Shown piece by piece: positions 35,184 through 45,289 of a stretch of 64,000 nt of DNA. The notes below the pieces were generated by a model. It was not told the origin of the DNA. It searched no databases and saw only the letters and a list, made by a program, of their open reading frames with translations. How positions within the stretch are numbered: the stretch's first letter is position 1; every line of letters starts with the position of its first letter. Source of the stretch: Ruegeria arenilitoris. GTDB taxonomy: Bacteria > Pseudomonadota > Alphaproteobacteria > Rhodobacterales > Rhodobacteraceae. The DNA lies in contig NZ_WPZO01000001.1 of the NCBI RefSeq assembly GCF_013031355.1, positions 868,001-932,000 on the forward strand, written 5' to 3'. A program made the position numbers and the translations under genes.

Positions 35184-38100
35184 CTACCCGACTGTCAGGC
35201 TGGTATGCAGGCCTGGCCCGTAGCTGGCTGAAACCTGGGCCACCCGAACCTCATAGGCCCCGCTGACCCCATCCTCCGCTTGTGCCGCGACCGAGTAGAA
35301 CCAGTTGGGTTCGCTCGCAATCTGTTCCCGCACCAGCGTGCCATTGACGCGAATTTGAACAAGGTAGGATTCACTTTCCTCCGCCAGCGGCACGTCCAAC
35401 CCGGCCCAGTCGTCCCCGTCCAGCCGGGTGCGGCGTATCCATGACATCTGGTCGCCTGCAGCTGAGGTAACCGCCCGGAGATGCACCGGCGCATAAGGGC
35501 GCAAACCGTTACCATCGAAGGCTTCGACAAATTGGGTAAAGGACGGGTCGTCGTACCCTCGCGTTGCTGGCCCGATGCGATAGTGTTTTGACACCCGCCG
35601 TTCGGAACGCAACAGGCTGGTCTGATAGACCCGCTGATCCAGCAACACGAACATCGGTCCTTCGGGCCACACATCAGGCATTGCCGCGTCTGTTCCCAAC
35701 TGGCCGCGCAACCGCCCGGACAAAGTATAGATGCCAGTCTCCCGCAAGGTGGCGTCTGCGAACTGAAAAACCTCCCAGTTGCCCGGCGTCCCGTCGCCGA
35801 TTGCCGCCAGATTGGCGCTATTCAGCAAGGCGCCACGTGGGCGCGATTCCAGCAATCCGTCGATCAAGTTGACCCGCAGCGGCGCGCCCTCATCCCACAC
35901 ACCCGCACTGGCCCGCCTAAGCGGCATTTCAGTGAAGCCAATGATAGCCTGCCCAGAAAGAACCTCTTGCAATGCGTAATCCTGGTCGCTGGCAGCCGAA
36001 TAGACGGCAACGCTACCGGGCCAAGGGTTTGCCGAAGCGGCAAGATACGGGGCGTGTGGTGCTTCTGAACCGGTGATCAGCGGCAAATCCATAAATACCG
36101 GCAAGACGGGAACTGGCGCGACAAAGGGCTTTGCGGTCACTTCATCATCGGGCAGATCGGACGGCGCATAGACGCCGGGTTCGATCCGCACCGCCTCGGC
36201 CAATTGCAGATCGGCTTGTTCCAAACGGTCGATCCGGTATCGCGCACCCTGTCCATCTTTGGTCAGAGTGACGACGTCGCCCGCTCCCAAATGCAGCATC
36301 GACGGCGGCAACGCAAACCGGGCTGTCTCGCGCGAAACCCGCGCTTCGCTCAGCCAGCGCTCGGCGGTCTGGCGACCTTCGGCGCGCGTCATCGACAGGG
36401 GCACCTCGTTCACCGACACCGAATGTGTACGTGTATCCGGCAGGATGGCCTCTTCCGAGACCACGTCATGATCGGCGTCCGATTGCACAAACCGCAACCG
36501 AACGCGACCCGTCATTTCGGTCTCAGCCTCCCGGCGATACTCGACGCGGCCTTGGATATCAGCGCTGTCGGCGAGCAGATCGGTGTCCAGTTCAATCGGC
36601 CTGCGGCCATCGCGCATCTGGAACAGCAGAACTCCATCCCGTTCGATCGCATCAAAGCCGTAACGCAGCATCAGAGGCTGCAGCGCCGCACGCGCGCTGG
36701 TTACGTCCTCAATCGCGTATCCCCGCACCACGCCATACAGGCGCGATACATCGATATGCGTTACCCCGGCCCCGTGGCAGATTTCCGTGACAACTGATGC
36801 CAGCGTGCGCGTTCCTGACCGCCCGTTTAGCCAGTGACCACGCGGATAGTTCACACCATCGCTCCACTGGCTACGGAGGTTAGGAAAGGTGGGAAAGGGG
36901 CGCGCGTCCCAGGCCCAGACATACGCGTTCGCCATATCTACCATCGGGCCGCCATATTCGTCCGAAACCGGGTTGATCGCAGGATCGGACCAATAACCCA
37001 GCATCGCCTTCAGGTACTGAACCTGCATGAAATCGTCGCGCAAGCCGTTGGAATATTTAGGCAGGCTGGATTCCGAGGATTTGGGATCAAGAAACTTGTT
37101 CGGCTGGTTGGTTCCTTTGTCGATCGCCGCGCAGCCAAGTTCAGTGAACCAGATCGGCTTTGACGCGGGCACCCAATCCGTCGGGTTCGTTTCCCGAACG
37201 CCTCCGATGCGCTCGTGGTGCCGGTTTGACCACCAGTTGCGCAGGTCCTTGTAGCGCCAGATCCACGGCTCACCGTGATCCTCATCCGTGATTGGCGCCC
37301 GGATCTGGGCTTCGGCCTCCTCCGGTGAGGCATAGTACCAGTCATAGCCCTCGCCGCCTTCGATATTGCCGCGAAGGTAGTCGAGGTCGTAGATCGCATC
37401 CGCCCCGTCTTGGACGTCCAGATGGTCCACCCCATCGCGCCAGTCGGACAGCGGCATGTAGTTGTCGACACCAACAAAATCGATGTTGTCATCGGCCCAC
37501 AGCGAATCGAGATGGAAATACCGGTCCCCTGATCCATCATTGGGTTGATAGCCGAAATACTCGCTCCAATCCGCGGCATAGCCGATCTTAGTTTCTGGCC
37601 CTAAAATCTCGCGCGCTTCAGCGGCCAACGCCCGCAATTGTGCCACGGCCGGGAAACCGGACGCGCCACGAATTTGCGTCAAGCCACGCATCTCGGATGA
37701 GATACAGAAAGAGTCCACCCCTCCGGCAGCTTTGCACAGGGCCGCGTAGTGCAGAATGAAACGCCGCAAGCCCCATTCCTGCGGTCCGGTATAAGACACC
37801 ACACCGTCACCGACGACAAAATCGCTGGCCTGCGCGTAACCAAAGAATGCGGCTACCTGCGCATCTGCGGCGGCAGTTTGATCCGGAGACCCGGCGCGTC
37901 CCGGAGCCTTGCTCAGCGTGATCCGACCACGCCACGGCAGATGCGGCTGATTGCCGGCGTCTGACCATGGGTCAGGCAGGCCGTTGCCTTCAAGCTGATC
38001 CATCAGAATAAACGGATAGAACATGACACGATTGCCCGAGCCCTTGAGGTGACGGATCGCCTGCACCACAGAATCATCAGCGGGTGTCGCGCCATAGACC

Positions 38101-39148
38101 GGCAAACCATCCTTGTGTCGAACCTGCTGGGCCGTATTGCGATACACACCGGCCACATGCCACGGCATATTCTCGCCCTCGATGTCCTTGTGCAGAACCT
38201 TCGGCTGCAGTTGGCAGGTTCCACATCGCAGATCATCGCCAAACCAAGACACGATCAACGAGGCCGCATCGCAGGACCTCAGCTCTGCTTGCAGAGATCG
38301 GGTCGCGGTTACCAAATCCGGCACCCCCGAGGGAGAATTGACATTTGCGGCCCAGCTTTGCCCCACCCCTTTGGTGTAATTGATCTGTTCGCTCGCCAAA
38401 GCGTATTCGCCAGTGCCCGGCATGAGTGCAACACCGCGGATCGTTCTGGACAAGGCTTCCGGCTTATCCGGTAAACCCGGCTGTTCCTGACGCACAACTT
38501 CAAAGGAAAATTGCGGTACGCGGTTTCCGAATTGCGCCAGTTGCAGGTTCTCGATCACCACATAGGCCGTGCCGCGATAAGCCGGAACATTGCCCGCGCC
38601 CTCAATGGCCTCGATCAAGGGATCGGGCAATTGGAATTGATCACCGGGATACGCCCGCATGTGCAGGCTTGTGCGCTCAAGCTCTTCTCCGTCGGCCCAA
38701 ATACGCGGCACATCCGAAATCTGACCGGAGCCCACTGCGATGGCCAGAGAAATCGAGTAACTATAGCTGTGCGTAGTCGTTGTGGCCTCGGGCGCTTTGG
38801 GAGAGCCCTTGCCTCCACCGCCACCGGATTGCGTAGTTGTGCTGGTGCTTTTGGTTTCCAGAAAGTTCGACGCCCAGATAACCTGACCGCCCACGCGTAT
38901 ACGTCCGAAAACCGTGGCGACGGGAACACCTTCTCCGGTCTGTGTCAGACGAAACAGTCCAGACGTCCGGCTTCGACAACTTCGCTGCCGCCCCCCAAGA
39001 CCGATTGGCTCATCAACCTCTGATCGATGACGCGGCCCAGCGTTGCCCCCACGGCGCGGCCGATCACAGCCGTTGAAAGCCCTGCAACGGTGCCACCAAT
39101 CGCGCCGCCAATCGCGGCCCCTGCTGCGGACAAAACTATTGTAGCCAT
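35184..39148 (-). CDS. GTA tail/host-specificity protein (ORFg15) with 5' frameshift
   Basis: Large tail-tip protein of the Rhodobacter-type gene transfer agent, with a GTA TIM-barrel-like domain in the N-terminal half (EILGPETKIGYAADWSEYFGY, VGVDNYMP, DWVPASKPIWFTELGCAA) and a phage-tail domain after it. The true start is ATG 39148 (MATIVLSAAGAAIGG), directly after the preceding stop (TGAATG) with GGAGG upstream. That frame ends at 38945 after ...VVEAGRLDCFV. The 1257-codon body continues in another frame from about 38954 (...FRLTQTGEG). One base is missing near 38951-38960 relative to a continuous gene, so the product is either broken or made by rare frameshifting. A sequence error is possible. 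Confidence 0.85.
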
Positions 39149-39835
39149 TCACTTATCCTCCAGCGGGAATTCAAAACAGGCGACCACCCGGCGGCGCCAG
39201 GGGTCGCTCAGCGTGTTTTCGACTACGCCGTATCCGGAGTAGGCGTGAATGAACCGCGGCACGGCCCCCGTGGCGCTGACGATGCCGACATGCTTGGCCA
39301 CGCGCCCATCACGCATCCGGAACAACAGAACATCACCCGCTGCCGGTTCGTCGGGGCTCTTTTCGGTCAGATGGCGGCGGGCAGCGGCCCACATGCGTTC
39401 CTCTCCCTGAGGTTCGGACCAATCCATGCTGTAGGTGGGTACGGCCTCGGGCTCACGTCCAAGCCGCGCGCGCCACACACCCCGCAGCAAGCCCAGACAA
39501 TCGGTGCCTACACCCTTATCCAATGGCTTGAACCCTTCGACCATCGACCGCACCCATTCCGACCCCGCGCGCGTCTTACCGGCACCGCGCCCGCCCATGA
39601 TCACCCAGGACCGCCAATCGCCCTCGGGCGGCAGCTGGTGCGGCAGCGCCCAGAACTCGAACAGGAAAGGGAGGGCGCACAGCCCTCCCTCCCCGATCTC
39701 ACTCAGAAATCTGTCCCGAACCGCAGCATCGGCGGAGGCGAGCCAACCTGCACCCGATTTCAAATCGAGCGCGCTCAAGGTCGAGCGCATACCCACCTTG
39801 GGCAATTCCGGCTTGTCTGTGATGTTGTTCGACAA
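39149..39835 (-). CDS. Chimera: GTA large-terminase N-terminus fused to ORFg14 peptidase
   Basis: 228-residue open frame built from two GTA genes. Residues about 1-107 match the start of the large terminase (ORFg2): FLFEFWALPHQLPPEGDW, then Walker A GGRGAGKT at 81-88 and RAGSEWVRSMVEG. Residues about 109-228 match the NlpC/P60-like cell-wall peptidase (ORFg14): GTDCLGLLRGVWR with catalytic C113, DWSEPQGEE, KHVGIVS with H182, and HAYSGYGVVE. The junction is near 39512 (PLDKG/VGTDC). Walker B, the terminase nuclease and the peptidase N-terminus are lost, as are ORFg3 to g13. TTG at 39835 has GGAG at seven bases. Whether it is expressed is unknown. Confidence 0.88.
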   Translation of the reverse strand: MSNNITDKPELPKVGMRSTLSALDLKSGAGWLASADAAVRDRFLSEIGEGGLCALPFLFEFWALPHQLPPEGDWRSWVIMGGRGAGKTRAGSEWVRSMVEGFKPLDKGVGTDCLGLLRGVWRARLGREPEAVPTYSMDWSEPQGEERMWAAARRHLTEKSPDEPAAGDVLLFRMRDGRVAKHVGIVSATGAVPRFIHAYSGYGVVENTLSDPWRRRVVACFEFPLEDK

Positions 39836-40043
39836 AGCTTGTCTCCACTTTCTGACAACCTCGGATCAGCCCCTCTAACTGCCCAAGTTGTTTGGCCGTA
39901 CCAGCCAGGTCTGCATCCTCCCCGGTTCCGATTTGCCTGCGCAGTTCTTCCGCTGCTTGGCGCAAACCGCAAATGGATGTCTCAAGCGACTGCAATAGTT
40001 CCGCCGTCTGGGACATCCGCTCTTCCGGGGTAATCAAAGTCAT
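39699..40043 (-). CDS. GTA ORFg1 protein (small-terminase-like)
   Basis: First gene of the GTA cluster, 114 residues, mostly helical (MSQTAELLQSLETSICGLRQ; AKQLGQLEGLIRGCQKVE). In Rhodobacter capsulatus the equivalent protein acts as the small terminase. ATG 40043 has AGG-rich sequence upstream. The frame overlaps the start of the following chimeric gene by 137 bp, and both frames look protein-like there (DLERARFEIGCRLARLRRC against KSGAGWLASADAAVRDRF). It appears intact, but its partner terminase is truncated. Confidence 0.72.
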   Translation of the reverse strand: MTLITPEERMSQTAELLQSLETSICGLRQAAEELRRQIGTGEDADLAGTAKQLGQLEGLIRGCQKVETSFVEQHHRQAGIAQGGYALDLERARFEIGCRLARLRRCCGSGQISE

Positions 40044-40301
40044 GTTTGCCTGTGACCTCATGCGTGAGTTTTTCCGCACGAGAGAAACGAAAAACGGCCA
40101 CCGGGTTTCCCCGGGGCCGTTGCCCTCTTCTTCTAGCATGACACAACTTATACGAGAATAAGCCCGCAAAGTCAATGATTTGCGCAACAGGGGCGCAACA
40201 CCCAGAGTACGCACCGAGTTAAAAAAACCTGAACGACTACGCGATTGCCAGCCCACCAGACCGCTGTTTAAGGTGCGGGAAACCATCAGGAGCGCGACCA
40301 A

Positions 40302-41150
40302 ATGAAACGCATCTATGACTTCAGCCGCAACCCGGCCAAACGCAATTATACCGTTGCGGATTTGAAGGCGCTCAAGGGCTCGGGCCGTACCCTGTCCATG
40401 GCAAACCCCGCCAATAACGACGAGCTTCGGGCCTGTGTTGATGCCGGTATCGACCTTCTTGTTGTGGGGGCCGATCAGATGGAGGATGTCCGCCGCATTG
40501 CACCCACCCATTTTACCGGAGCAGGTTCGACCTGGGCGCAATTCGGGTCCGATGACGAAATCGTGGCGCATGCATATGAGACAATGCGGAATGGGGCAGA
40601 CATGTACTACACGCTGCGTTCCTTGGATGTGATGGAGCGGATGGCAAAGGACGGCATTCCGGTTCAAAGCCATATCGGCCTAATCCCCACCTTCAGCCAC
40701 CATTGCGGCGGGCTTCGCGCATGGGGACGGACCGCCGATGAGGCGATGAAAGTTTATGAAACCCTCAAGCGGATGGAGGACGTCGGTGTCTTCGCGGTCG
40801 AGGTCGAATGCCTTGCGGAAGAAGTGCTTGCGGCGGTGAATACTAAGACCACGGTGGTCACGTTCTCACTGGGCTCCGGCAAAGCCGGGGACGCGATCTT
40901 CTCCTTCGTTGCAGACATTTGCGGCGAGGCCAGCGAAGAAGATAAACCACCGAAACACGCCTATGCCTTTGGTAATGTCGGCAGGCTGCATAAGCAGATT
41001 CACGACGAACGGGTCGACGCGCTGTCGCAGTTCCATACTGAGGTCACCGCGCGAAACTTTCCTTATTCCGAAACCAATATTGGGATGCGCGAGGGCGAAC
41101 ATAACAAGTTCCTCGAAGCGCTCGACAAGTGGACCCCGACTCATCAGTGA
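40302..41150 (+). CDS. Divergent PanB-like (ketopantoate hydroxymethyltransferase family) protein
   Basis: 282-residue TIM-barrel protein of the PanB/PEP-mutase superfamily: TVADLKALKGSGRTLSMANPANNDE, then IDLLVVGADQM, PVQSHIGLIPTFSHHCGG, GRTADEA and FAVEVECLAEE align with PanB. Key PanB residues differ: the VGDS metal motif reads VGAD, the second metal Asp region is replaced by TGAGSTWAQFG, and the lysine of MVKIEGG is missing (MYYTLRS). The glutamate of LECVP is kept as VECL. A true ketopantoate function is therefore doubtful. Strong AGGAG ribosome site; it diverges from the GTA remnant and stands alone. Confidence 0.75.
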   Translation: MKRIYDFSRNPAKRNYTVADLKALKGSGRTLSMANPANNDELRACVDAGIDLLVVGADQMEDVRRIAPTHFTGAGSTWAQFGSDDEIVAHAYETMRNGADMYYTLRSLDVMERMAKDGIPVQSHIGLIPTFSHHCGGLRAWGRTADEAMKVYETLKRMEDVGVFAVEVECLAEEVLAAVNTKTTVVTFSLGSGKAGDAIFSFVADICGEASEEDKPPKHAYAFGNVGRLHKQIHDERVDALSQFHTEVTARNFPYSETNIGMREGEHNKFLEALDKWTPTHQ

Positions 41151-41419
41151 CCAACATCAAAGCTTGACAAACCCGCGCGCAGACCGCATGTGCCGCAGAT
41201 CAAGCGCTGACGCGTGAGCATCTGGCCGTAACGGCCCCCACAGCGCAATACACATCTCCTAGTTCCCCTTCACGCAGGGTTCTTGATGCGACGGCCGGAT
41301 GTACAGGACTCGCCTGTATGCCCCGAGGCTTCGCAGAAACCCTGCCGGTCGCGCTGTTGGCGTGACCTTATGCTCTTGTCCGGTGCGGAAAGCCGTCCCG
41401 GATCAAAAAGGAATGATAC

Positions 41420-42676
41420 TTGTTCGACTTCGACATGCTGGGCCTTGCCCCGGCCCTGAATGACGCGTTGCAACGCGCAAACTTTACCCAACCCACGCCG
41501 ATCCAGAACCAGGCGATCCCGCTGGCCCTGCAGGGGCACGACATCCTTGGGCTGGCCCAGACCGGCACCGGCAAAACGCTGGCCTTTGGCCTGCCCCTGA
41601 TCGATCACCTGCTGGCGCAACCCGGTAAACCGGCCCCCAAAACGGTCAAGGCCCTGATCCTTGCGCCGACCCGCGAATTGGTGAACCAGATCGCTGAGAG
41701 CCTGCGCAACCTGACCCAAAAAACGAAACTGCGTGTTGCCACCGTGGTCGGCGGGCAATCCATTGGCAAGCAAATCTCGTTCCTGTCGCGCGGTACCGAC
41801 ATTCTGGTCGCCACGCCGGGCCGCCTGATCGACCTGATGGAGCGTGGCGCTGTTGACCTCAGCACAGTCCGCCATCTGGTGCTAGATGAGGCCGACCAGA
41901 TGCTGGACATGGGCTTTATCCACGCCTTGCGCAAAATCGAACCCGCTTTGGGCACGCCGCGCCAGACCATGCTGTTTTCGGCGACGATGCCGAAACTGAT
42001 GGAGGAACTCAGCCAGTCCTATCTGACCAACCCCCAGCGGGTGCAGGTCTCGCCCCCGGGCAAGGCTGCAGACAAGATCACACAGTCGGTTCATTTCCTC
42101 GACAGGGCTGAAAAACCGCGGAAGCTACGCGAGGTTCTTTCAGCGGATATGGACGCCCTGACGCTGGTCTTTGCCCGCACCAAGCACGGGGCAGAGAAAC
42201 TGATGAAAGGTCTGGTGGCGGACGGATTCAACGCCGCCTCAATCCACGGGAACAAAAGCCAAGGGCAGCGCGACCGCGCGATCAAAGCGTTCCGCGCCGG
42301 AGAGGTCAACGTCCTGGTCGCTACCGATGTCGCCGCGCGGGGGATTGATATTCCCGGCGTTGCTTACGTGATCAACTATGACCTGCCCGAGGTGCCCGAC
42401 AACTATGTTCACCGCATCGGCCGCACCGCCCGTGCCGGGCGCGAGGGCGAAGGTATCGCTTTCTGCGCACCGGATGAACTGGATCAGCTGCGCCAGATTC
42501 AAAAGCTGATGAAGATCGAAATCCCGGTCGCCAGCGGCACCATGCCCGAATTCGCCGAGCCCAAGAAACCGCGCAAACGTGGTGGGTTCCGGGGTCGCAG
42601 ACCACACGGGGCAAATGAAGCGTCGAAACCCGCGCCGTCCAAACGTCGCCGTCCGCGCCGACGCCCCGCCGCATAA
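41420..42676 (+). CDS. rhlE: DEAD-box RNA helicase (RhlE type)
   Basis: ATP-dependent RNA helicase of 418 residues. Motifs in order: Q motif (FTQPTPIQNQAIP), I AQTGTGKT, Ia PTRELVNQ, Ib TPGRLI, II DEADQMLDMG, III SAT, IV VFARTKHGAE, V ATDVAARGIDIPGV, VI HRIGRTARAG. The C-terminal tail is short and very basic (KKPRKRGGFRGRRPH...RRRPRRR), likely for RNA binding. TTG 41420 has AAGGA seven bases before it; ATG 41435 is the alternative. A hairpin terminator follows. Confidence 0.93.
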   Translation: MFDFDMLGLAPALNDALQRANFTQPTPIQNQAIPLALQGHDILGLAQTGTGKTLAFGLPLIDHLLAQPGKPAPKTVKALILAPTRELVNQIAESLRNLTQKTKLRVATVVGGQSIGKQISFLSRGTDILVATPGRLIDLMERGAVDLSTVRHLVLDEADQMLDMGFIHALRKIEPALGTPRQTMLFSATMPKLMEELSQSYLTNPQRVQVSPPGKAADKITQSVHFLDRAEKPRKLREVLSADMDALTLVFARTKHGAEKLMKGLVADGFNAASIHGNKSQGQRDRAIKAFRAGEVNVLVATDVAARGIDIPGVAYVINYDLPEVPDNYVHRIGRTARAGREGEGIAFCAPDELDQLRQIQKLMKIEIPVASGTMPEFAEPKKPRKRGGFRGRRPHGANEASKPAPSKRRRPRRRPAA

Positions 42677-42684
42677 AAGAGAAA

Positions 42685-42715
42685 GGGCCGCGTTTCACGA
42701 CGCGGCCCTTTTCTT
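42685..42715. terminator. Terminator between rhlE and mltG
   Basis: Arms GGGCCGCG (42685-42692) and CGCGGCCC (42701-42708), followed by TTTTCTT; AAA precedes it. It lies between converging genes. Confidence 0.88.
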
Positions 42716-43874
42716 AGTTGCTCGAGCTGTTTCTCTCAGCTTCGATCTCTCGCCATTTGGCAACGTTGCGGTTGTGCTCGTCCAGAGTTTCCGCAAAGGC
42801 GTGACCGCCTGTTCCATCCGCTACAAAGAAGACATAATCGGTGTCTTCCGGTGCCACAGCGGCCTCAAGGCTTGCAAGCCCCGGATTGGCAATCGGTGTC
42901 GGCGGCAGGCCGTCGATTACGTAAGTGTTCCATGGCGTTGCCCGGCGAAGCTCACTTCGGCGCAGACCACGACCCAACACGCCTTGGCCCTTGGTGACGC
43001 CGTAAATGACGGTCGGGTCCGTCTGCAGCTTCATGCCCTTTTCAAGCCGGTTTACGAATACGCTGGCGACTTGCCCGCGCTCGTGCGGAACACCGGTTTC
43101 TTTCTCGATGATCGAGGCCAGGATCAGCATCTCTTCGGGGCTGCTGATCGGCAAGTCATCCTGCCGGTTTTCCCAGACCGCGTTGATCCGCAACTGTTGC
43201 TTTTCCTGCATGTCTTGCAGCACGGCGGCCCGATCATCGCCCGGGGCCAGCTCATAGCTGTCGGGGGCCAGCATACCCTCGGCCGGAACCTCGGACACCT
43301 CACCGGTCAGCGCGTCAATGCCCTTCAGCGCCTCAACCACCTGCCACGAGGTCACGCCCTCGGCAACCGAGACGCGATAGCGCGTGTCGGAGTCCTGACG
43401 CTTTTCAGCGTATTCAGCCGGGGCTTCTTCTTCGCCGGCCACGAAACTTGCGATCTCGACAAAGTCCAGCGTGGCCGGGTCCAGTTCGCGTACGCGGGTC
43501 TGAACGCGTGTCACGCCGATGCGATACTCAATCTCGGACCCACAAGTGCTGGCGCCGCTGCTGGTGATCTCGTCGATGATCTGCTCCATCGACGCGCCTT
43601 CACGGACCAGAAAGCTGCCCGCTTTCAGTTGCTGGGCCTTGTCGGTGTAATCCGCCCCCATCCGGAAGATCATGGCGCTGCTGATGGCGCCCTCATCTTC
43701 AAGCTGCTGGCTGACGCGGGTCATGTTCGATCCGCTTTTGACCTGCAGACACATGGCAGTTTGCAGCGGGCCCTCGGCCTTGTATTGCGACTGTCCCCAA
43801 AGGATCAGACCGCCGATCAGGAACAGGCTGACCACTAGGATGGTCAGCGCATTCGATGCCAAAGCCCGCCACAT
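42714..43874 (-). CDS. mltG: Endolytic murein transglycosylase
   Basis: Inner-membrane YceG/MltG enzyme of 386 residues that cuts nascent glycan strands and sets their length. One N-terminal membrane helix (LTILVVSLFLIGGLILWG), a LysM-like region, then the catalytic domain with the active glutamate in ASIIEKETGVPHERGQV and the signature LQTDPTVIYG. It starts directly after the fabF stop (TAAATG), so it is translationally coupled to fabF, an arrangement common in proteobacteria. Confidence 0.95.
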   Translation of the reverse strand: MWRALASNALTILVVSLFLIGGLILWGQSQYKAEGPLQTAMCLQVKSGSNMTRVSQQLEDEGAISSAMIFRMGADYTDKAQQLKAGSFLVREGASMEQIIDEITSSGASTCGSEIEYRIGVTRVQTRVRELDPATLDFVEIASFVAGEEEAPAEYAEKRQDSDTRYRVSVAEGVTSWQVVEALKGIDALTGEVSEVPAEGMLAPDSYELAPGDDRAAVLQDMQEKQQLRINAVWENRQDDLPISSPEEMLILASIIEKETGVPHERGQVASVFVNRLEKGMKLQTDPTVIYGVTKGQGVLGRGLRRSELRRATPWNTYVIDGLPPTPIANPGLASLEAAVAPEDTDYVFFVADGTGGHAFAETLDEHNRNVAKWREIEAERNSSSN

Positions 43875-45140
43875 TTAGCTGACCTTTCCGAAGATCACGC
43901 TCGCGTTGGTGCCGCCGAACCCGAATGAGTTCGAAAGGGCCACATTGATCTCACGCTCGCGTTTGGCGTTGGGTGCCAGATCAATCGGGGTTTCAACCGC
44001 CGGGTTGTCCAGATTGATCGTCGGCGGTGCAACCTGATCGCGGATCGCAAGGATCGAGAAGATCGCCTCGATCGCGCCAGCAGCGCCCAGAAGGTGTCCT
44101 GTGGCTGATTTGGTCGAGGTCATGGTCGCGTTTGCTGCGTGGTCGCCCAGCAGGCGTTCCACCGCGCCCAGCTCAATCGTATCCGCCATGGTCGAAGTGC
44201 CGTGCGCGTTGATATAGTCCAGATCCTTCGGTTCCAGCCCGGCGCTGCGCAGCGCGGCTTTCATCGAACGTTCGGCGCCATCACCATCCTCAGACGGCGC
44301 GGTGATATGATACGCGTCGCCGGACATGCCATAGCCCAGAACTTCGGCGTAAATCTTCGCGCCACGCGCCTTGGCGTGTTCGTATTCTTCCAGAACAACA
44401 ATGCCCGCGCCTTCGCCCATGACAAAGCCGTCACGGTCGACGTCATAGGGGCGGCTCGCCTTCTTAGGGTCATCGGCATATTTGGTCGAAAGCGCCTTAC
44501 AGGCGTTAAAGCCCGCGATGCCAATCTCGCAGATGCAGCCTTCACCGCCACCTGCAACCATGACGTCCGCATCGCCCGCGCGGATAATACGGCTGGCGTC
44601 ACCAATTGCGTGCGCGCCGGTCGAACAGGCCGTTACAACCGAGTGGTTTGGACCTTTGAAACCGTGACGGATCGAGACCTGCCCAGAGGCCAGGTTGATC
44701 AGCGCACCGGGGATAAAGAAGGGCGACACGCGACGCGGCCCCTTGTCACGGATCAGGTTAGCCGTATCCGCGATGGACCCAAGGCCACCGATGCCAGAAC
44801 CGATCAGAACGCCGGTGCGCAGGCGCGCGTCTTCGTCCTCGGGCGTCCAGCCCGCATCCGCACAAGCCATGTCGGCCGCCGCAATGGAATACAGGATAAA
44901 GTCTTCGATCTTGCGCTGCTCTTTCGGCGGCATCCAATCGTCGGGGTTGAACGTCCCGTTCGTGCCGTCTCCGCGCGGCACTTCGCAGGCATAGGTCGTG
45001 GTGACCCCGCTTGCCTCAGCGTCGAACTGAGTGATCGGGCCCGCACCGGATTCTCCGTCCAGCAGCCGCGACCAGGTTTCCTCGACCCCGCTGGCCAACG
45101 GAGTGACCAATCCCAGACCGGTTACAACGACTCTGCGCAT
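43875..45140 (-). CDS. fabF: 3-oxoacyl-[acyl-carrier-protein] synthase II
   Basis: Condensing enzyme of fatty-acid elongation, 421 residues. Catalytic triad residues are in VVTACSTGAHAIG (Cys), YINAHGTSTM (His) and SATGHLLGAAGA (His); the C-terminal SNSFGFGGTNAS completes the thiolase fold. ATG 45140 has GAGG at six bases. It is coupled to mltG. The acpP gene, usually directly upstream, is separated from it by the HisA-like and GNAT genes. Confidence 0.96.
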   Translation of the reverse strand: MRRVVVTGLGLVTPLASGVEETWSRLLDGESGAGPITQFDAEASGVTTTYACEVPRGDGTNGTFNPDDWMPPKEQRKIEDFILYSIAAADMACADAGWTPEDEDARLRTGVLIGSGIGGLGSIADTANLIRDKGPRRVSPFFIPGALINLASGQVSIRHGFKGPNHSVVTACSTGAHAIGDASRIIRAGDADVMVAGGGEGCICEIGIAGFNACKALSTKYADDPKKASRPYDVDRDGFVMGEGAGIVVLEEYEHAKARGAKIYAEVLGYGMSGDAYHITAPSEDGDGAERSMKAALRSAGLEPKDLDYINAHGTSTMADTIELGAVERLLGDHAANATMTSTKSATGHLLGAAGAIEAIFSILAIRDQVAPPTINLDNPAVETPIDLAPNAKREREINVALSNSFGFGGTNASVIFGKVS

Positions 45141-45289
45141 GAAATGCCTCTTGCCTGCTTCCTGTTTGAGAACCGCTCATACCCCGGCCCGGGGGCCGGG
45201 GGCAAGAGCAACGGCATATTCCCTTCCGGCAGCATCCTGCCAAAACCGAAAGAAATTCAGCTCATCACCTCGCGAACGGTTCAGAATTA

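Noticed and set aside
38945..38960. Programmed ribosomal frameshifting to join the ORFg15 frames
   Set aside because: No canonical slippery heptamer or downstream hairpin was seen, and the family normally reads in one frame; a mutation or sequence error is simpler.
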